From the NCBI GenBank assembly GCA_041687255.1, contig JAWLCL010000004.1, forward strand, positions 124,001 to 188,000: DNA of 64,000 nucleotides, read 5' to 3'. Positions within the stretch are counted from its first letter, which is position 1. Every line of letters starts with the position of its first letter. Below the pieces are notes generated by a model. It was not told the DNA's origin. It saw nothing but the letters and a program-made list of their open reading frames with translations, and did not search any database. Positions 1 to 8,963 of this stretch are shown piece after piece. The DNA is from Mariniphaga sp041687255. GTDB taxonomy: Bacteria > Bacteroidota > Bacteroidia > Bacteroidales > Prolixibacteraceae. Position numbers and translations under genes: made by a program.

Positions 1-23
1 TGTTGTAAAACCTTTATCCTTCA

Positions 24-2957
24 ATGGCAGATAAGGAATTTGTAATTGTATTAACGCAGCACCGGTTTCTGGGAAATATTTTCCTTCCTTACCTCATAAG
101 GAAGGAAGAAAAATTCTATACTACAATTAAACTTGTTAAACCGGCTGATATTGGGAATGTGGATTACACATTCAGGCCCTACGAAAAAGAACTGGTGGAA
201 CTTATCGACAGGTACAGCGATGAACGTTTAATGAAACAGTTTTCCCGTGCTGTTAATGTTTCGGAGTTTTACTCCAGGATGGAAACTTCAAGATTTCAAA
301 AGCAGGTATCGCCTTACCTGGAACAACGCATGTGGGATGTTGCACATATTCTAATGCTGAGCCCTGTGCGGCTCTTAAATAAAGAAGTGAAATATGCCAA
401 TCTCTATGATGAGGATGAAATAACTGTTCCTCCTTTTTTTGCAAGGCCGGTGTTTTATTTCGAACGCAAGCAAAACGAAACAAAATACCGGTTAAGGATT
501 TTTTTGAACGAAAAGGAAATTCCTCTGCTTAACAGGAACATTACAGTTGTGACAAATTCTCCCTGTATTCTGGTTTCACGAAATCAAATGGTAATTTTCG
601 ATAAGCTTAACGGAAAAAAGCTGCTGCCTTTTTTTACCAAAGAGTATGTATCGGTTCCCCATGCCATCGAAGAGGAATATTATTCGGGCTTTGTCAGAAA
701 AACAATTCGTGATTATGATGTGATAACTGAAGGGTTTCAGTTGCTGGAAGGAGAAGTGGAAAAAAAGGCAACACTAACGCTTGAACACAACCTTAGGTAT
801 GAGGCTAGCCTTGGGCTCAAATTTAACTATGGGGATGAATTTTTTTTGCTGAATTCACCACGGGAAGTGGCAGTGCAGTTTAGGAAAATTGATGATACTT
901 TTCAGTTTAAAAAAATTAAACGCGACAGGAAATGGGAAAAATCGATTCTTGATAAACTGATAGCATTGGGTTTGGAAGAAAAGGACGGGTTTTTAGAGCC
1001 AACTCTTATGAACAATGCCGTGCAGGACAATTTATATGGTTTAATAAATTGGCTTAACAGGAACAGGCAGGAACTTAACGAAGCGGATGTAATTTTTGAA
1101 CAGGGAAACCTCGGGAAGAAGTATTTTACGGGGGAGCAAAATCTGGAGTTGAAAACCACCACTTCAGGCGACTGGTTCGATGTGTATGCAACCGTTACAT
1201 TCGGTCCTTTCAGCTTCTCGTTTATAAAACTGAAGAATAATATTTTGAACGATATCCGGGAGTTTGAATTGCCCAATGGTGAAATAGCCATAATCCCGGA
1301 AGAGTGGTTTGCCCGTTACAAAAGCCTTTTACCTTTTGCCCGGAGCAGAGAAGATAAGCTGCAGTTTGAAAAACATCACTATCCCCTTGTTCAGCAAATC
1401 TTAAAACCGGGTGAAGCATCAATCGTTGAAAAATTAACAAGACTATCATGGGTTGGGCAAAAGGTACAAATGCCGGAAGGACTGAAAGCAGAGCTAAGAA
1501 GCTACCAGAGGAAAGGCTTTGAATGGATGTACGGACTTCATGCCAACGGATTCGGAGGGTGCCTTGCTGATGACATGGGGCTGGGAAAGACATTGCAGAC
1601 ACTGACTCTGCTCCTGAAGTTAAGGCGGCAGGAAATGAGTCGGTGGCGTGTAAATAACCCCAGGAATTCCGGACAACTTGATCTTTTTGCATCTCCTGAA
1701 TCCCATGAACCTGGGCAGCCGGCCAGTCTTATTGTTTTGCCTACATCGCTGGTTCATAACTGGGAGGCTGAAATTCGCAGGTTTACACCTGTAATGAAGG
1801 TATATAAACATGTTGGTCAACAGCGAAAAACAGCAGCTGAGCTGGAAAATGCTGCTTTTTATTACGACATAATCTTAACTACATACGGAACCGTGAGGAA
1901 TGACGTGGAGGCAATCTCGCGGTTAAAATTCTTTTATCTTATTCTGGATGAAAGCCAGTATGTTAAAAATCCTTCCTCGAAAACCTACAAAGCTGTAATG
2001 AAGCTTAATGGCCGGCACAGGATGGCCCTTACAGGAACTCCAATTGAAAATTCATTATCCGATTTATGGGCTCAGATGAATTTTTTGAATAAAGGCATGC
2101 TGGGAAACCTTGCCTTTTTCAGACGTTATTTTATAACGCCTATTGAAAAGTACAACAATCAGGAGCAGCAGGAAAAGCTGCAGATACTTATTCGTCCGTT
2201 TGTATTGCGCCGCACAAAGGATGAAGTAGCCAAAGATTTACCCCCGCTGATGGAGCAGGTAATCATGTGCGACATGGATGAAAAGCAACACAAAACCTAC
2301 GAAAAAGAAAAATCAGTCATTCGCAATTCTATTCTGGAAGGTATAGAACAGGATGGAGTAAAAAAATCAGCTATGGTGATTCTGCAGGGACTTACCAGGC
2401 TTCGCCAATTGGCGAATCATCCTAAGATGCTGGAAGATATTGAAGAAACGGAATCAGGTAAATTTGATGAAATATTCAGAATGCTTGAAAATGTAATTGC
2501 TGAAAAACATAAGGTACTGATTTTTTCATCTTTTGTAAAGCACCTGGAGCTCCTTAAATCGGGAATTGAAAAGGAAAATTGGAAGTACAGTATGCTTACC
2601 GGACAGACTGTTAACCGTGGAGACGTTATCAATCAGTTTCAGAATGATCCTGATAACCGGATTTTTCTTATTTCCCTTAAAGCTGGTGGAGTAGGCTTGA
2701 ACCTTACCAGTGCCGATTATGTGTTTATTCTTGATCCCTGGTGGAATCCTGCATCTGAAAATCAGGCCATCAGCCGTTCTCACAGGATTGGTCAAAAAAA
2801 GCATGTTTTTGTATACCGGTTTATTACACAGGGCTCAATAGAAGAAAAAATTCAGCAGTTACAAAGCCGAAAGAGTTCATTGGCCGAAAAGTTCATTAAC
2901 TCCAACAATCCCTTACAGGAAATCACAAAGGAGGAAGTGCTCAGTCTTTTTAAATAA
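24..2957 (+). CDS. SNF2-family DEAD/DEAH helicase-like ATPase
   Basis: SF2 ATPase of the SNF2/RapA type, expected to translocate on double-stranded DNA and remodel nucleoprotein complexes in the cytoplasm. The first half (about residues 1-490) is a Bacteroidota-type accessory region that I do not recognise as a named domain. The ATPase core follows: motif I DDMGLGKT with the Walker lysine at residue 522, a DESQ Walker B box near 642, LTGTPIENSLSDLW, then the C-terminal lobe with GGVGLNLTSADYV, DPWWNPASENQA and SHRIGQ. All motifs look intact. At 977 residues it is a normal size for these long bacterial SNF2 proteins. An in-frame stop lies just upstream at 6-8, so the ATG is the first possible start. 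It converges on the phosphofructokinase gene. The target complex is unknown. Confidence 0.93.
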   Translation: MADKEFVIVLTQHRFLGNIFLPYLIRKEEKFYTTIKLVKPADIGNVDYTFRPYEKELVELIDRYSDERLMKQFSRAVNVSEFYSRMETSRFQKQVSPYLEQRMWDVAHILMLSPVRLLNKEVKYANLYDEDEITVPPFFARPVFYFERKQNETKYRLRIFLNEKEIPLLNRNITVVTNSPCILVSRNQMVIFDKLNGKKLLPFFTKEYVSVPHAIEEEYYSGFVRKTIRDYDVITEGFQLLEGEVEKKATLTLEHNLRYEASLGLKFNYGDEFFLLNSPREVAVQFRKIDDTFQFKKIKRDRKWEKSILDKLIALGLEEKDGFLEPTLMNNAVQDNLYGLINWLNRNRQELNEADVIFEQGNLGKKYFTGEQNLELKTTTSGDWFDVYATVTFGPFSFSFIKLKNNILNDIREFELPNGEIAIIPEEWFARYKSLLPFARSREDKLQFEKHHYPLVQQILKPGEASIVEKLTRLSWVGQKVQMPEGLKAELRSYQRKGFEWMYGLHANGFGGCLADDMGLGKTLQTLTLLLKLRRQEMSRWRVNNPRNSGQLDLFASPESHEPGQPASLIVLPTSLVHNWEAEIRRFTPVMKVYKHVGQQRKTAAELENAAFYYDIILTTYGTVRNDVEAISRLKFFYLILDESQYVKNPSSKTYKAVMKLNGRHRMALTGTPIENSLSDLWAQMNFLNKGMLGNLAFFRRYFITPIEKYNNQEQQEKLQILIRPFVLRRTKDEVAKDLPPLMEQVIMCDMDEKQHKTYEKEKSVIRNSILEGIEQDGVKKSAMVILQGLTRLRQLANHPKMLEDIEETESGKFDEIFRMLENVIAEKHKVLIFSSFVKHLELLKSGIEKENWKYSMLTGQTVNRGDVINQFQNDPDNRIFLISLKAGGVGLNLTSADYVFILDPWWNPASENQAISRSHRIGQKKHVFVYRFITQGSIEEKIQQLQSRKSSLAEKFINSNNPLQEITKEEVLSLFK

Positions 2958-3376
2958 TTGATTTTCTGAAAATCCATAATGTATGAATGCAGATAACGGT
3001 TTTGCCTGTACCGGATGTTTAACCTTTACACTTTGTTATCTTTTTTAAGTCTTACCCGGAGTGCTGATTGTTTATGTGCTTTGATGGTTTTTCTATATAC
3101 CTAATCCATACCCAGACCGTATCAAATTCGCAAATTTGCGAATTTGATATGGCCAAGGTATGTTGTATATATAGCGATGAACCGGAAAAAGAAGTGCAAG
3201 AAGATAGGTGATCTGCTGTAAAAGTTGTAACAGATAGCCAGTTCTTCTGATATATTGAATGTAGTATTTCAGAAGGAACAGCAACAAAAAAACCTTAGTG
3301 CTTAATTTACACAGAGAATGGGTTGCAGGGGCAAACAGTAAAGATTTTTTGCTGCATGCTGATTCGACGTGAGCTT
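2958..3376. other. Gene-free stretch between convergent genes
   Basis: This gap between the 3' ends of the SNF2 and phosphofructokinase genes holds one clear structure, a 30-bp perfect palindrome described separately. A short hairpin (GATTTTCTGAAAATC) lies just past the SNF2 stop and could help end transcription, but no T-run follows it. A 64-codon minus-strand frame crosses the palindrome and was not accepted as a gene. Confidence 0.6.
3098..3163. repeat. REP-like palindrome, copy 1
   Basis: The core is two 10-bp arms, ATCAAATTCG and CGAATTTGAT, around the 8-bp spacer CAAATTTG. Because the spacer is itself palindromic, a perfect 30-bp palindrome results at 3120-3149. GGTATGT follows the right arm after 8 bp, and ATACC sequences lie to the left. 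The same arms, the same spacer length and the GGTATGT box recur near 22,950 and 54,110. That makes it a dispersed element rather than a local terminator. Confidence 0.7.
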
Positions 3377-4384
3377 TTATATTGAAATTATTTCACTGAT
3401 TTTAATCCAGCTTTTATCTATTTCATCATGTTTTGAATATGCTTCCTTTAAAGGAACATGGACAATCTTCTGATGCACTCTTCCTATCATTACTCCGAAC
3501 CTTTTTTCAAGTAACGAATTGACGCATTCATATCCCAGCAAACTTGCCAGCACCCGGTCATTGCAGGTAGGTGAACCTCCCCGTTGGATATGGCCCAGGG
3601 TGGTTACCCTTGTTTCATAATCGGGAAGCTGTTTTTTGACTTTTTCAGCAATTTCTGCTGCTCCGCCTTCGTCATCACCTTCGGCAACTATAATTATGCC
3701 CGAAGTTTTGTTCTTCCGGCGTTCGCTGACCAGGTAATTACAAAGCTTATTGATTTTTGTTGGAGTTTCAGGAATTAAAGTTGCTTCAGCTCCTGTGGCA
3801 ATGGCTGTATGCAGGGCGATGAATCCGGAATGGCGGCCCATCACTTCCACAAAAAAGAGAATGTTGTGGGAATCGGCTGTGTCTCTTATTTTGTCGATTG
3901 CAGTGACAGCAGTGTTTAAAGCTGTATCGAAACCAATAGTAAAATCGGTGCCGTATATATCGTTATCTATGGTACAAGGAGCTCCCACTACCGGGAAGTT
4001 GAATTCCTTCCAAAGTAGATCCGCTCCTCTGAATGAACCGTCGCCTCCTAAAACTACTAATCCATCAATACCATTACTGCGCATATTATTTACAGCACGT
4101 TGCCTGGCTTCCTTTTGATGAAACTCAGGGCAGCGAGACGATTTAAGCATTGTTCCTCCCCGGGAAATAACTTTTGATACTGAATGCGATTCCATTTCGA
4201 TAAAATCGTTTTTCAGCAGTCCTGAAAAACCGTTCATTACCCCAACTACCTTTAGATTTTTAAAAATGGCGCTTCTGACAACAGCCCTGGTGGCAGCATT
4301 CATGCCGGGAGAATCGCCCCCTGAAGTGAGTACAGCTATTTTTTTTATGTCACTTTTTTCTGAAGATTTATCCGTCATTCCCAT
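3377..4384 (-). CDS. pfkA: ATP-dependent 6-phosphofructokinase
   Basis: Phosphorylates fructose 6-phosphate to fructose 1,6-bisphosphate, the committed step of glycolysis, in the cytoplasm. The 335-residue length is typical of bacterial PfkA. Visible motifs are the nucleotide loop TSGGDSPGMN (20-29), GGDGS (113-117), the catalytic TIDND box (138-142, catalytic Asp 140), MGRHSG (182-187) and the sugar-phosphate/effector segment GHIQRGGSP. A glycine after GGD and the GGDGS form suggest ATP rather than pyrophosphate use, but this is family knowledge and was not tested. The start could be either Met1 or Met3, six bases apart. It stands alone on the minus strand, 258 bp from the NYN gene, with a TANNTTTG-type element upstream. 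Confidence 0.95.
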   Translation of the reverse strand: MGMTDKSSEKSDIKKIAVLTSGGDSPGMNAATRAVVRSAIFKNLKVVGVMNGFSGLLKNDFIEMESHSVSKVISRGGTMLKSSRCPEFHQKEARQRAVNNMRSNGIDGLVVLGGDGSFRGADLLWKEFNFPVVGAPCTIDNDIYGTDFTIGFDTALNTAVTAIDKIRDTADSHNILFFVEVMGRHSGFIALHTAIATGAEATLIPETPTKINKLCNYLVSERRKNKTSGIIIVAEGDDEGGAAEIAEKVKKQLPDYETRVTTLGHIQRGGSPTCNDRVLASLLGYECVNSLLEKRFGVMIGRVHQKIVHVPLKEAYSKHDEIDKSWIKISEIISI

Positions 4385-4411
4385 GTATTTTATGATTTGG
4401 TCAGGAAATTA

Positions 4412-4419
4412 CAAAAATA
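4412..4419 (-). promoter_or_regulatory. Possible promoter element for pfkA
   Basis: On the minus strand this reads TATTTTTG, matching the Bacteroidota -7 consensus TANNTTTG, about 28 bp before the pfkA start. No convincing TTTG -33 box was found 19-21 bp upstream, so support is partial. Confidence 0.35.
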
Positions 4420-4642
4420 ATGCTCAAAACGAAAGGTTCCGGATAAAAAGCAAAATTGCTAAACCGATAAGTGGAATGGATAGCTCTAAGGTACCATACC
4501 CCTGATAAAATTGTCATGCTTATTCTATTGCCTTCTTTTAACAGAAGAATGTATCGCCGGGGATTAATAATCGCCCCTATTGATGTCGGGAGCAATAGTC
4601 TTATGACAGTTGTTCCTCCCTGTTAAAGGGCATCTGGAGAAG

Positions 4643-5389
4643 TTACCTTCTTTTATTCCTTACGTAAATTAACTTGAATTTTCCCAGTTTGCTGTCGCGT
4701 TGGTCGATTTCAAACTTACCGATAGAATCAATTAATGGAGTAAGCTTTTCAAAACCATAATTCCGGGAGTCGAAATTAGGCTGTTTTTTTTGGAGCAGAC
4801 TCCCCACGTCGCCTAAAAATGCCCAGCCATCGTCATCCGCCAAGTCAGAAATAGTTGAAGAAAGGAGTTTTACAACTTTTGGTGTTATTTTATCGTATTG
4901 CGATTTTTTTGTAGGTTTATCCGGAGTGACATTACTTTCAGGTTCTTTTGCCCTGTTTTGAAGAATTTCAATATAGATAAACTTGTCGCAGGCAACAATG
5001 AATGGATCGGGAGTCTTTTTTTCTCCGATGCCATACACTTTCATGCCGGCTTCACGTAACCGGGTGGCAAGACGGGTAAAATCGCTGTCGCTTGAAACCA
5101 GGCAAAAACCGTTTACTTTGCCGCTGTAAAGAATATCCATGGCGTCAATAATCATTGCCGAGTCGGTAGCATTTTTCCCGGAAGTGTATCCATATTGCTG
5201 GATGGGTGTAATGGCATTTTCCAGTAGCAGGTTCTTCCACTTTGAAAGGGTCGGTCTTGTCCAGTCGCCATAAATTCGTTTTATAGTAGGATTGCCGTAT
5301 TTGGCAATTTCTTCCATCATTTCCTTAACATAGGCCGAAGGAATATTGTCCCCGTCTATGAGAACAGCCAGTTTTATTTCGTTTTCCAT
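4643..5389 (-). CDS. NYN-domain RNase-like protein with C-terminal OST-HTH/LOTUS domain
   Basis: The N-terminal half (about 5-140) is an NYN/LabA-type PIN-fold domain. Acidic positions expected for metal binding are visible: LIDGDN (Asp12, Asp14), TDSAMIIDAMD (Asp76 and following) and SSDSDF (Asp101, Asp103). This predicts metal-dependent RNase activity. The C-terminal part (about 170-245, with DDDGWAFLGDVGSLL and the tail after FDSRNYGF) matches the OST-HTH/LOTUS fold, which binds RNA or protein partners. The 248-residue two-domain architecture is common in bacteria, but the RNA target is generally unknown. It appears monocistronic, between pfkA and batE. Confidence 0.85.
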   Translation of the reverse strand: MENEIKLAVLIDGDNIPSAYVKEMMEEIAKYGNPTIKRIYGDWTRPTLSKWKNLLLENAITPIQQYGYTSGKNATDSAMIIDAMDILYSGKVNGFCLVSSDSDFTRLATRLREAGMKVYGIGEKKTPDPFIVACDKFIYIEILQNRAKEPESNVTPDKPTKKSQYDKITPKVVKLLSSTISDLADDDGWAFLGDVGSLLQKKQPNFDSRNYGFEKLTPLIDSIGKFEIDQRDSKLGKFKLIYVRNKRR

Positions 5390-5488
5390 ATTTTTATTTC
5401 GACGAGAATTTGTCTTTTGTCAAAAGTAGTAATTCATTGAAGATTAACAGAAATAATTTTAATAAGTTCTTATTTCCGTTTAGTTGCT

Positions 5489-6262
5489 CTAAATTCTAGT
5501 AATACAGGAATCGGGCAGCCAGCCAACATTCCCATCAGGAAGTTTAATTTCTTTCCAGGTATTGATACTGTCGGAAACTTCAACTTTTACACCTTCATAC
5601 AGCAGAAACAGATCGGTGCTTGTTTCAGCAGGAGCACTTTTTACAGTTACCCTTGGGCAAAACACTATAGCATGTTTTCGCTGATTAATTTTTTCCTTCT
5701 GACGGGCTGCAAATGAAAATGTAAAACCGGATATCACAATAGCCAGAATGCCGAACCAAAAGGAAAGTTTTTTTAAAAAAGAACTCCGGCTGAAAAAAAA
5801 CAATCCAAGTAAAATCAGGAAAAGGGTAAATGCCCCTATGCTTATTCCTGCCCAGGCATCGGCAGGAAAAAGATTTAATATCCTGTTGCGCCAACGTACA
5901 AAAAAAGGTTGCGGCAAGGCTTCTATTTGGGTAACCACAAACTGGTTGGCAAGGTTAAGATTAAAATTTATATCCGGATCCTGTGGTGCAAGGATTTTTG
6001 CCCTTTCATAGTTGAGAATGGCATTATTGATATCTCCTGTCTTATAATAAGCATTTCCCAGGTTAAAATAGAGCTTTGCAGATTCATGCCCTGACTTTAA
6101 AATTTGTTCATAGGCAGAAATTGCTTTTTCATATTCTTCTGTCGTATAATAAGCATTTGCCTGCTCCCAATAATATTGCAGTGAATCCTGGGCAGAAACA
6201 TTTATGAATGCCATTAAAGCAAACAGGAACAAAAAATATTTTCTTATGTACGTTGACCTCAT
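5489..6262 (-). CDS. batE: BatE: TPR and SH3-like membrane protein
   Basis: Last gene of the Bat operon. A signal peptide (LFLFALMAFINVSAQ) is followed by two to three TPR units (about 27-110; NLGNAYYKTGDINNAILNYE), two transmembrane helices (about 130-185) and a C-terminal SH3b-like segment ending in DGNVGWLPDSCITRI. That order of parts is typical of BatE. The family is linked to oxidative-stress tolerance in Bacteroides fragilis and Leptospira, where BatB-C-E products are thought to form an envelope complex; the mechanism is unresolved. It is separated from batD by 92 bp that contain a possible 20-codon reading frame. Confidence 0.85.
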   Translation of the reverse strand: MRSTYIRKYFLFLFALMAFINVSAQDSLQYYWEQANAYYTTEEYEKAISAYEQILKSGHESAKLYFNLGNAYYKTGDINNAILNYERAKILAPQDPDINFNLNLANQFVVTQIEALPQPFFVRWRNRILNLFPADAWAGISIGAFTLFLILLGLFFFSRSSFLKKLSFWFGILAIVISGFTFSFAARQKEKINQRKHAIVFCPRVTVKSAPAETSTDLFLLYEGVKVEVSDSINTWKEIKLPDGNVGWLPDSCITRI

Positions 6263-6282
6263 TTATATCTAATTTACTTAAC

Positions 6283-6345
6283 CTATTTTTTCCTTAATCC
6301 ATTACAAACCTGAAACTCTTTCTTTTTTACCTTCGCTATAGCCAT
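6283..6345 (-). CDS. Possible 20-residue basic peptide between batD and batE
   Basis: The batD stop TAG overlaps a strong Shine-Dalgarno-like AGGAGG, which lies 6 nt before an ATG. The frame encodes a 20-residue lysine-rich peptide beginning MAIAKVKKKEF and ends 20 bp before the batE start. It is out of frame with batE. Strong Shine-Dalgarno sites are rare in this genome, so the site is noticeable. It could be a coupled small protein, or simply a ribosome-loading relay for batE. No homology is claimed. Confidence 0.3.
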   Translation of the reverse strand: MAIAKVKKKEFQVCNGLRKK

Positions 6346-6354
6346 TAATTCCTC

Positions 6355-8181
6355 CTACTTTTTAATCTGCTTCTCTATCCGGCTCATTGTTGATGCAGCC
6401 TTATTATATAACTCACTGCGTGCTTCGGAACCGCCAGCAGGGGCAAATCGTGCAAATTCACATTGGTCAATTATCTCTACAAGGTCATTAATAAGATTCT
6501 CATGCACACCTCTTTCCTTTAAGTTAGCTACAGCATTCTCACGGTTTAACTTAGCAACAGGTATCCCTAATTTATCGCTTAAATATCCCCAGAAGGCTTT
6601 TAGAATAGCTTCATGAAATGCTTCATTCTGATTTGTTTTCATATAACCGGAAGCTGCTTTTAACCGTTTTGCAGCCAGCCGGTTTGCTTTTTTGTTTCTC
6701 ATAAGAGCAGCATTTGCATTTTCCTTTGCTTTCTTACGATAAACAAAAATCAGAACCAGGAAAAGCAGGGTGCTTCCTCCATAGATAGAATAGAATACGG
6801 GGGTTCCGTAAAAAGTGGTTCCCTGCACCCGCAACATTGGATTTCCCTGTCGTATAAACCGGATATCCTGCCCAATTAACTGCAAATCTTCTCTTTGGCG
6901 CGAACTGATTACAGTAGCCGATTGCTCGCCTTCCCCTTTTTCCACATTTAATGTGTACTCATCCGTTGAGCGAGTTACATAGGAAGCTGTTGCGGGATTA
7001 AAATAGGTAAACTGAACTGAAGGTATGGTATAGGTTCCTTCAAACCTTGGCTGGAAAAGATATTCAATGGTTTTGCTTCCGGTAACTCCATTATTGGTTA
7101 CCCTGATGTTTTCATTTGCCTTTGGATCATAAACTTCAAAATCGCTGGGTAATGTGAGCTCCGGATTCCTGATTAACCGAAGGTTTCCGGTACCGCTAAT
7201 AACTACCTTCAGGGTAACGGCATCATTGGTCGATACATTTTCGGAACTTAAGCTTGAGGTTACAGAATAATTGCCTACACCACCATAAAAGTGTTCAGGT
7301 TGAGGGGGTAAATCTTTTACGTTAATGGACACAGGTGAACTGGTTATTCTTGTTTTTACCGTTTGAATTCCACTGAAAAAATCATCAAAGAAGCTGCGTG
7401 GCCTTACACGCTGCTGCACCAGTAAAGTCATATTAAAAGGGCTAATGAGAATTTTGCCGTTCTGCTGTGGAATAAGAACAGTTTTTTTCAGAATACCCAC
7501 CTGGTAAATACGGTCGTTGTATACTTCTCTTGTAAAATTTATCTGTTTCGGTATTTCTATATCCTGGGTATAAAACCCTTCATAGGTTGGAAGGTTTACC
7601 TCATCGAACCCAGAAATAGGAATATCGGGATCGGCATACAATTTTACCGTAGCAATCAATTGTTCTCCCCTGAAAACATTTTGTTTACTTAATTCAACCC
7701 TTAAAAACAGATTATCTCCTCCCAGTTCTGTTGGCGGAGCGCTGTCCTGGCTTTCTTCACTCTGTGGTTGCTGTTGTGGCGACTGACGAGCCTGTGCTTT
7801 AACGACCTGAATCTTTAGCGGGTTGGATTCCATTACCTTGCCGTCCACTTCAATGGAGGCAGGCCGTATTTCAAATGTTCCTTCACTTTTAGCCCTTAAA
7901 ATGTAGGTGTAGGAATAAGTTACTTCAGTAGTTGTTTTCCCGTTAATTGTGCTGATGCTTGTTGATTGTCCTGTGCTGGGCCCCATTAATATATCGAAGT
8001 TATTGCTTAAACCGGGAGGCAATTGAAGATTCGTTCCCCGTTCGTTGAGTGTGAAGGAAAGTCTGAATTGTTGTCCCATTTCAACAGCGTTTGGAGCCGA
8101 CATTACAAACCTGGTCTGTTCTGCTTTTGCCCCCCAAACACTAAAAACTAACAGAAAATAGAAAATCAGTTTTTTTATCAT
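6355..8181 (-). CDS. batD: BatD: oxygen-tolerance (BatD/DUF11-like) membrane protein
   Basis: A 608-residue envelope protein: signal peptide (MIKKLIFYFLLVFSVWGAKA), several beta-sandwich repeats making up most of the protein, one transmembrane helix (around FYSIYGGSTLLFLVLIFVY), and a cytoplasmic helical tail. I chose the ATG at 8181 because it starts the signal peptide directly and has GAAAGGAA 4 nt upstream. A frame opening at 8226 would overlap the batC stop and bury the signal peptide behind 15 polar residues. It is known as part of the Bat complex, but its biochemical role is not established. A proline/glutamine-rich stretch near residues 130-150 is probably a linker. Confidence 0.85.
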   Translation of the reverse strand: MIKKLIFYFLLVFSVWGAKAEQTRFVMSAPNAVEMGQQFRLSFTLNERGTNLQLPPGLSNNFDILMGPSTGQSTSISTINGKTTTEVTYSYTYILRAKSEGTFEIRPASIEVDGKVMESNPLKIQVVKAQARQSPQQQPQSEESQDSAPPTELGGDNLFLRVELSKQNVFRGEQLIATVKLYADPDIPISGFDEVNLPTYEGFYTQDIEIPKQINFTREVYNDRIYQVGILKKTVLIPQQNGKILISPFNMTLLVQQRVRPRSFFDDFFSGIQTVKTRITSSPVSINVKDLPPQPEHFYGGVGNYSVTSSLSSENVSTNDAVTLKVVISGTGNLRLIRNPELTLPSDFEVYDPKANENIRVTNNGVTGSKTIEYLFQPRFEGTYTIPSVQFTYFNPATASYVTRSTDEYTLNVEKGEGEQSATVISSRQREDLQLIGQDIRFIRQGNPMLRVQGTTFYGTPVFYSIYGGSTLLFLVLIFVYRKKAKENANAALMRNKKANRLAAKRLKAASGYMKTNQNEAFHEAILKAFWGYLSDKLGIPVAKLNRENAVANLKERGVHENLINDLVEIIDQCEFARFAPAGGSEARSELYNKAASTMSRIEKQIKK

Positions 8182-8219
8182 GGTTCCTTTCAGCGCTTTG
8201 TTTTTTTGTTGATTATTTT

Positions 8220-8954
8220 CTACCATTCCTTTTCTGTTCGTACCGGCCTTGCATTTTTCGCTTTCTCTTTGTTTACCTTCTCCTGTATCTCCCGCTCATC
8301 ATTCTGAAGTGCCTGCAGCAGTTGTTCCGCATCCTGTTTCGAAATTTTGGTTTGTTGCTGTTGCTGTTGTTGCTGCTGTTGTTCTTGCTGATTCTGATTC
8401 TGGTCCTGCTGTTGTTGCTGGTCCTGATTTTGCTGTTGTTGCTGGTCCTGGTTCTGCTGCTGATCCTGATTTTGCTGTTGCTGCTGTTGTTGCTGCTGTT
8501 GTTGTTTCAGCATCTGTGCATAGGCAAGATTATACTTTGTATCCAAGTCATCCGGATTTTTGCGCAAAGCTTTTTTATACGATTCAATGCTTTCATCAAT
8601 CTGTTGTTGCATAAGTTGGCTATTACCCAGATTGTGTAAAGCACGGGCCTGCTCTTCGGGAGTTTCTAACTTCTGTGAAAGCTCTTCAAATTTAGTTTCT
8701 GCCTCTTTAAACTGCATTTGCTTATAAAGGGCATCGGCCAGATTGAAATCCCATTGTTCATGGGCGGGTCTTTTCTCCAGGGCCTTCCGATACTCGGTTT
8801 CTGCTTTTCTGAACATCGAAGTATCGAGCCGGTTTGTATCTTTTATCGCCTCCATAAACAGTTTGTTCCCACTGCGTACATGTTTCCGTTCATTTTGTCC
8901 GAAAACCTGCAAAGTAACTGATATTATAAGAAGCAGAAGAATATATTGTTTCAT
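8220..8954 (-). CDS. batC: BatC: TPR lipoprotein-like or secreted protein with polyglutamine tract
   Basis: Signal peptide (MKQYILLLLIISVTLQVFGQ), then TPR units (about 27-145; ALHNLGNSQLMQQQIDESIESYKKAL), then about 51 residues made only of Gln, Asn, Asp and Glu (151-201), and a short charged helix. TPR proteins at this position in Bat operons are called BatC and probably scaffold the vWA proteins. The low-complexity segment is much longer than a normal linker and is encoded by CAG/CAA-rich near-repeats, so its length may vary between strains. It sits 9 bp downstream of batB. Antisense reading frames across the tract, rich in Leu or Val, are artefacts of the repeat. Confidence 0.85.
   Translation of the reverse strand: MKQYILLLLIISVTLQVFGQNERKHVRSGNKLFMEAIKDTNRLDTSMFRKAETEYRKALEKRPAHEQWDFNLADALYKQMQFKEAETKFEELSQKLETPEEQARALHNLGNSQLMQQQIDESIESYKKALRKNPDDLDTKYNLAYAQMLKQQQQQQQQQQQNQDQQQNQDQQQQQNQDQQQQQDQNQNQQEQQQQQQQQQQTKISKQDAEQLLQALQNDEREIQEKVNKEKAKNARPVRTEKEW
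8352..8504 (-). repeat. Gln/Asn-coding trinucleotide repeat tract inside batC
   Basis: About 150 bp of CAG/CAA/CAR codons interrupted by AAT and GAT give runs of up to 11 Gln broken by NQD units. The imperfect unit (QQ)nNQD occurs several times. The reading frame is kept throughout, so length changes by whole codons would be tolerated. Confidence 0.8.
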
Positions 8955-8963
8955 GATTTCAAA

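Noticed and set aside
3093..3287. 64-codon minus-strand frame
   Set aside because: It crosses the 30-bp palindrome, has an unlikely hydrophobic composition and no start signal.
8352..8504. Repeat tract considered as a CRISPR array
   Set aside because: The repeats are codon-scale, in frame within batC, with no spacers or cas genes.
8249..8639. Two plus-strand frames rich in Leu or Val across the batC repeat
   Set aside because: They are reverse-complement readings of CAG/CAA-type codons (CTG/TTG, or their shifted frame) and have no independent support.
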